The translations under genes and the position numbers were made by a program. A DNA stretch of 64,000 bases from Carya illinoinensis (Eukaryota > Streptophyta > Magnoliopsida > Fagales > Juglandaceae). Positions 60,096 through 64,000 of the stretch are shown one piece after another. The stretch's first letter is position 1. Each line of letters begins with the position of its first letter. Below the pieces are notes generated by a model. It saw nothing but the letters and a program-made list of their open reading frames with translations, searched no databases and was not told where the DNA came from. The DNA is taken from assembly GCF_018687715.1 (NCBI RefSeq), contig NC_056766.1, forward strand, positions 14,764,001 to 14,828,000, given 5' to 3'.

Positions 60096-60493
60096 ATTCA
60101 AACCCCGCAAATGCAGCCTGACAATACATACAAAGTAGATAGGCAAATGAAAACCATGTGGGAGATTGAGAGCAGAAGAGAACATAAAGAACGCCTTAGC
60201 TCAAACCCATTTCATGGCACTGCATGACCCCTGGAAATTATTCATTAAGGCCACCCAGATGCAGCCTGACAATACACACAATTTAGATAAACACATGAAA
60301 AGCATGTGGGAAGTTGAGAACCAGAAGAGAACAAAAAAGAACAAAATCACGTAGGCTTAGCTCAAACCCTTTTCATGGCATTGCCTGACCCATTGGAATT
60401 ATTTATTTAGGCAGCGCAGATGTAGCCTGACAATACACACAACGTAGATAAACAAATAAAGAGCATGAGGGAAATTGAGAAGCAGAAGAGAGA

Positions 60494-60540
60494 ATTTTTT
60501 CTTGATCGGGAAAAAAAGTGTTGGGGTTCTTAGAAGTGCA
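60494..60540 (-). mobile_element. Retroposon fragment, copy C
   Basis: TTTTTTCTTGATCGGGAAAA followed by GGGGTTCTTAGAAGTGCAGC is a short version of the tail of the element at 48691-48959, again inside an array monomer. Confidence 0.55.
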
Positions 60541-60980
60541 GCCCTCGAATTATCTATTTAGCCACAATTATTTATTCAGGCCATGCAGATTGAGCCTGAC
60601 AATACACGGCAGATAAACAAATAATAAGCATGTGGGAAATTGAGAAGCAGAAGAGAACATAATGAACAAAATCACGTAGCCTGAGCTCAAACCCATTTCA
60701 TGGCATTCCCTGACCCCTTGGAATTATTTATTTAAATCACAAAAATGCAGCCTGACAATAGACACAATGTATATATAAGCAAATGAAAAGCATGTGGGAA
60801 ATTGCGAAGCAGAAGAGAACATAGTGAACAAAATCACGTAGGCATAGCTCAAACCCATTTCGTGGCATTGCATGACCCCTTGAAATTATTCATTCAGTCC
60901 ACATGACAACGGTGTAGATAAAGAAATGAAAAGCAAGACTACTCAAAATACATGCAGGAAATTGAGAAGCAGAAGTGCAC

Positions 60981-61200
60981 AAGCAGAAAATTTATCCTTC
61001 TAATTCAATTTTCTTTAAAGTTTTAGTTACCCTATAAGATGAGATCAAAATTAAATATTGAATAAAATATTGTTAGAACATAATTTTTTAATAATATTTT
61101 TGTTTTGAAATTTAAAAAAATAAATTATTTATTATACCTTGATTACGAATTTGAAAAAGTTATAATGAATATATAGCTTTTTTTTTTTAAGAGCTCAAAT
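60981..61200. other. AT-rich spacer
   Basis: Sequence between the array and the 300-bp repeats. It resembles the AT-rich MITE core at 63830-63940 in part. No gene. Confidence 0.4.
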
Positions 61201-63000
61201 CAGGAGATATGAACAGCTTATCTTCACACCTACCAGTTAAACATTATTACCCAAGATCAAGAATGGAGGACTCCACGAAAGATGTAACTTCAAAAGGAAA
61301 TTCAAACCTACACTTGTATTCGTATTTGCTGAAATTAACACACTTGTATAAGAATAAGAAATCATATCCAACAAGAAATGCAAGAATTTCAGACCAATCA
61401 TCAACAGACGCAATCCAAAAGTATTATATGAAACCGCCACTCTTTCTCCATAGCATCAAGTCAGATTCGCAAGTAGCAGAACTGAAAAACTACAAAAAAA
61501 TAAAAAAAGGAAAAACATTTTTTTGATAATTAATAAGAGATTTTATTACTAAGAATAGGCACAGCCCAAATTCACAAAAAGTATACAAAGGAAATACCTA
61601 CTACATTCTAGAAGCAGGAAAAAGACTAAAACAGATTCAGTATATTATCATCCCTCCTTACAAAAATCCTAGCCGACAAACACAACGTAGAAAAGAAAAT
61701 ATCCTGAATTTCTCCGAGAGAACGCTCTGTCTTCAAAGAATAAAAAGGGAAAAACTCAACCTTTACAATCAGAATCGATTTTTCTTCATCGACACCAACA
61801 TGACAAGAAAACAATCACCAACGACGGAAAGTATTGAAAGAAAATTCCATTTCAGCCAACGGACAACATAATTTGGAGACAAATCCAGATTTGGCAATGA
61901 AGATGATGACGGTGCATCAAGAGAAAACCAACACGAAGAAGATCACATCCTTTCAAAAATGCAAGATTCTGAAACGAACCATCAAAAGACGCAACCCAAT
62001 AGCATAATATAAGTCCCAACAACTATGAAACCGTCGCTTTCTCCATAGCATTAGGACGGATAAGCAAGAAGCAAAAAAGAATTACCAATACCTTCTGAAA
62101 TCAATTTTCTTCGTCGACAAACGATATCATAAGAAAACCATCACCCACGGTAACTATTGAAGGAAAACAAGAAACGCAGAAACCTTTATCGTTACGATCT
62201 GAAATCAATATTCTCCATCGATAAACGATATCATAACAAAACCATCAACAATGGTAAGTGTTGAAGAAAAATCCGAATCTTTAATGGTAAAGAAAATTCT
62301 TCCCTTTCAGCAAACGGCCAATGAAATTAGAAGAGAAAACCCAGATTGCGCAGCGGAGATGGTCGGCGATGCATCAAAAAACATAAGACGAAGAAGTTCA
62401 ACACCTTTCAAGAATTCAAGAATTTCGAAACCAATCGTCAATAAAAACACAACCCAACAGCATAATATAAATCCGAACGACTATGAAACCGTCGCTCTTC
62501 TCCATAGCATTAGGACGGATAAGCAAGAAGCAAAAAATATTACCGATACCATCGACAAACGATAACCATTGAAGGAAAGTCCCAACTTTAACGGGAAAGT
62601 AAATTCTTCCCTTTCAGAGGACAACGTAATCGGAAGAAAAGGCCAGGATTTCGCAGCAAAGATGATCGGCGATGCAACAAAAAACCTAACGCAAAAAAGA
62701 CCACATCCTTTCAAAAATTCAAGAATCTCGAAACCAATCCTCAATAAAAGCACAATCCAAAAGCATAATATAAATCAGAACGGCTATGAAACCGTCGCTC
62801 CTCTCCATAGATTTGGAACGGGTGCGCAAGAAACAAATCTATAACGAAAAAAAAAATACACCTTCCCTTTCAGCTAACGGACAAAATAATTAGGAGAAAA
62901 TAACCCGGATTTCACACGGAAGATGATCGGAGTCGCACCGAAAAGCCCAAACGAAGATCTTCCCCAAGAGCTATCATATAACTCAAAACCTATAACGAAA
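61200..63000. repeat. Tandem repeats of about 300 bp (four to five decaying copies)
   Basis: The landmark AAGCATAATATAAATCAGAA or a variant, then ACTATGAAACCGTCGCT and CTCCATAGCATTAGGAC, recurs at about 62002, 62460 and 62760, and in decayed form near 61420. Each is preceded by AAAATTCAAGAAT and CAGCAAAGATGATCGGCGAT-like motifs. The most complete pair is 62260-62550 and 62570-62840. Open frames of about 90-105 codons on the plus strand recur with the repeat (62251-62565, 62569-62844) and resemble each other, but no family is recognised. On the minus strand they read like a repeated leader. Confidence 0.75.
61518..61600 (-). mobile_element. LINE 3' tail fragment
   Basis: On the minus strand GTATACTTTTTGTGAATTTG, then GGCTGTGCC and TAATAAAATCTC with a short A-run. 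This is the same kind of tail as at 46762-46860. Confidence 0.6.
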
Positions 63001-63050
63001 GAAACCTAAAAGTTAGAACTACGAGGATCTGGATTAAGAGGTGGGTATTT

Positions 63051-63056
63051 TTTATA
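63051..63056 (-). promoter_or_regulatory. Possible TATA box for a minus-strand transcript
   Basis: TATAAA within CCTATAAAAAATACCC on the minus strand, with a GC-richer stretch upstream (63060-63160) and a leader-like, CT-containing sequence downstream. A start near 63020 would send transcription into the 300-bp repeats and the array. There is no direct evidence of expression. Confidence 0.4.
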
Positions 63057-63059
63057 GGC

Positions 63060-63645
63060 AATGGGGGGAGTCGGTCAGGAAAGGCGGTGGACACACGTAA
63101 TCGTATTCTAAGTCGGTCACTTTACGCGGAGTCAAATCTTGTGGCGTTCCACGCGATGTTTAAAATAAACAATTAAAAATATTGAAAATACTGTAATCAT
63201 TATTAAATATTAAATATTTTTTTTATTTTTTTAATAATTAATAAAATGATTATTAATAAATTTATATTTTTTTATTTCTATTTTAATGGTTAAAGATGTT
63301 TAAAAAAAACTTTAATATATTTCTATCATCACCCCTTTTATCTCATGTTTCTATTATAAATATTGATAAATAGAATAGATAAATATTGACTTAAATTATA
63401 AATATAATAAAGATTATATAAATTAAAGGTCGTGTTTGCAAAGAAAATTACATTTTTGGGAAGGTTGTAGAAATTAAAACATGAAAATGATGTAACAAAA
63501 TCAAACTCAGCTGTTGATAAAACGATTCAAATCAGATTGAGACTTGAATGAGGGAAATGTGGGAGTGACGGGAAACTTATGGAGGAGGTTACATTGGAGA
63601 GAGTTTGGAAGCTTAAAGCCTACTTCTAGGATTGGTTACATTGGA
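63060..63645. other. No gene recognised
   Basis: It begins with a GC-richer segment of about 100 bp that may be promoter-proximal, then becomes AT-rich. Nothing coding is seen. Confidence 0.4.
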
Positions 63646-63649
63646 GTAT

Positions 63650-63781
63650 TAAGGTGATATCATATATTTAATAAATAATAACAAAATAGTAAAAATTAAC
63701 AATAAAATAATAAATAATAATACAAAATAATAAAAAATAAATAAAAATTAATAATAAAATAATAAATAGTAGTGAAGTATA
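63650..63781. repeat. AT-only low-complexity tract
   Basis: Irregular repeats of AATAAAATAATAAATAATA. Confidence 0.7.
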
Positions 63782-63992
63782 CTAAGAATAGTAGTTTGGA
63801 TAAAGAAATAGTTTGAATTCTTCTCATTTCATCATTACAATTTTCTTAAATTTTCACATAAAATATAATAAATAATTCTATTTTTCTAAATTTTAAAATA
63901 ATAATAATATTAAAAAATAATATTCTAACAATATTTTATTCAACTTCCATCTAAAACCATCTCCCCCATCTCACTATCCAAACTACACCTAA
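63782..63992. mobile_element. MITE with GTAGTTTGGATA terminal repeats
   Basis: The left end CTAAGAATAGTAGTTTGGAT and the right end (minus strand) CTTAGGTGTAGTTTGGATAG form inverted repeats around an AT-rich core. The core holds TTTTCACATAAAATATAATA, which is also present in the MITE at 7322-7497, so both belong to one family or related families. The target duplication is not clear. Confidence 0.7.
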
Positions 63993-64000
63993 GTGATTAA

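Larger units (their letters stand above)
46430..60980. repeat. Large tandem array of about 157-bp monomers
   Basis: A satellite-like array covers about 14.5 kb, of the order of 85-90 monomers after insertions are removed. Each monomer carries GCAGCCTGACAATACACA, AAAAGCATGTGGGAAATTGA, GAAGCAGAAGAGAACATAAA, CTTAGCTCAAACCCATTTCA, TGGCATTGC and a GACCCCTTGGAATTATTTAT-like end. All are in the same orientation. The first 3.5 kb is more diverged; from about 50 kb onward a dimeric order dominates. Many short open frames recur with the repeat, but each monomer has stops in every frame. Confidence 0.93.

Noticed and set aside
46430..60980. Many recurring open frames in the array (for example 52642-52824, 55703-55927, 59120-59344) that look like a repeat protein
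   Set aside because: Every monomer brings stops in all frames, the frames change from copy to copy, and recurrence follows from the DNA repeat.
46430..60980. CRISPR-like direct repeats
   Set aside because: Repeats are about 157 bp with no unique spacers, in eukaryotic DNA.

Overview
This is plant nuclear DNA, from a eudicot and probably a woody one. The evidence is AT-rich, intron-bearing sequence, plant Copia and LINE lineages, a FAR1-related coding sequence, and MITEs with AT-rich cores. One MITE type (7322, 63782) recalls families I associate with Fagales, but the species is a guess. I see no intact host protein-coding gene, no tRNA, no rRNA and nothing bacterial. Nearly everything is transposable elements, their remains, or tandem repeats.

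Region 1 (1-5.9 kb): a decayed hAT transposase on the minus strand (about 2360 to 283), its repeat-rich 5' side (149-bp tandem repeats at 2760-3410), an AT-rich stretch, and a hAT-like terminus near 5880.

Region 2 (6.3-30.4 kb): a Russian-doll nest. A minus-strand FAR1-RELATED-like pseudogene is split into 28686-30386 (N-terminal half) and 6308-7321 (C-terminal half). The split is caused by a MITE (TTAA target duplication). That MITE was then hit by Copia-1 (LTRs 7498-8156 and 28001-28658). Copia-1 contains Copia-2 on the minus strand (9949-19222, target duplication GAACG) and a non-autonomous Gypsy/Tekay-like element (19684-27339, two 2214-bp LTRs, target duplication TTGTG). Copia-2 itself carries a Mutator-like element in one LTR (9979-11177, 9-bp duplication). 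It also carries a 3.2-kb hAT-like element in its RNase H region (11933-15154), and this holds exon fragments of a papain-type cysteine protease. Removing the insertions restores the reading at the FAR1-like and Copia-2 junctions, which fixes the order of events.

Region 3 (31.6-36.6 kb): a hAT-type remnant, then a plus-strand L1-type LINE with endonuclease, RT and zf-RVT remains. The LINE is interrupted by a second copy of the ACCGG-rich MITE that also sits in the FAR1-like pseudogene.

Region 4 (37-63 kb): a domain of repeats at several scales. It has about three to four copies of a roughly 2.85-kb unit (37.2-46.4 kb), a roughly 14.5-kb tandem array of about 157-bp monomers with a dimeric higher-order form (46.4-61.0 kb), and roughly 300-bp repeats (61.2-63.0 kb). 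A minus-strand TATA box at 63051-63056 lies just upstream of the last set. Later insertions (Copia fragment, SINE-like retroposons, LINE tails, a 518-bp MITE with a 9-bp duplication) decorate it. This domain is the least explained part of the window and the best candidate for something undescribed. Boundaries and counts come from reading by eye.
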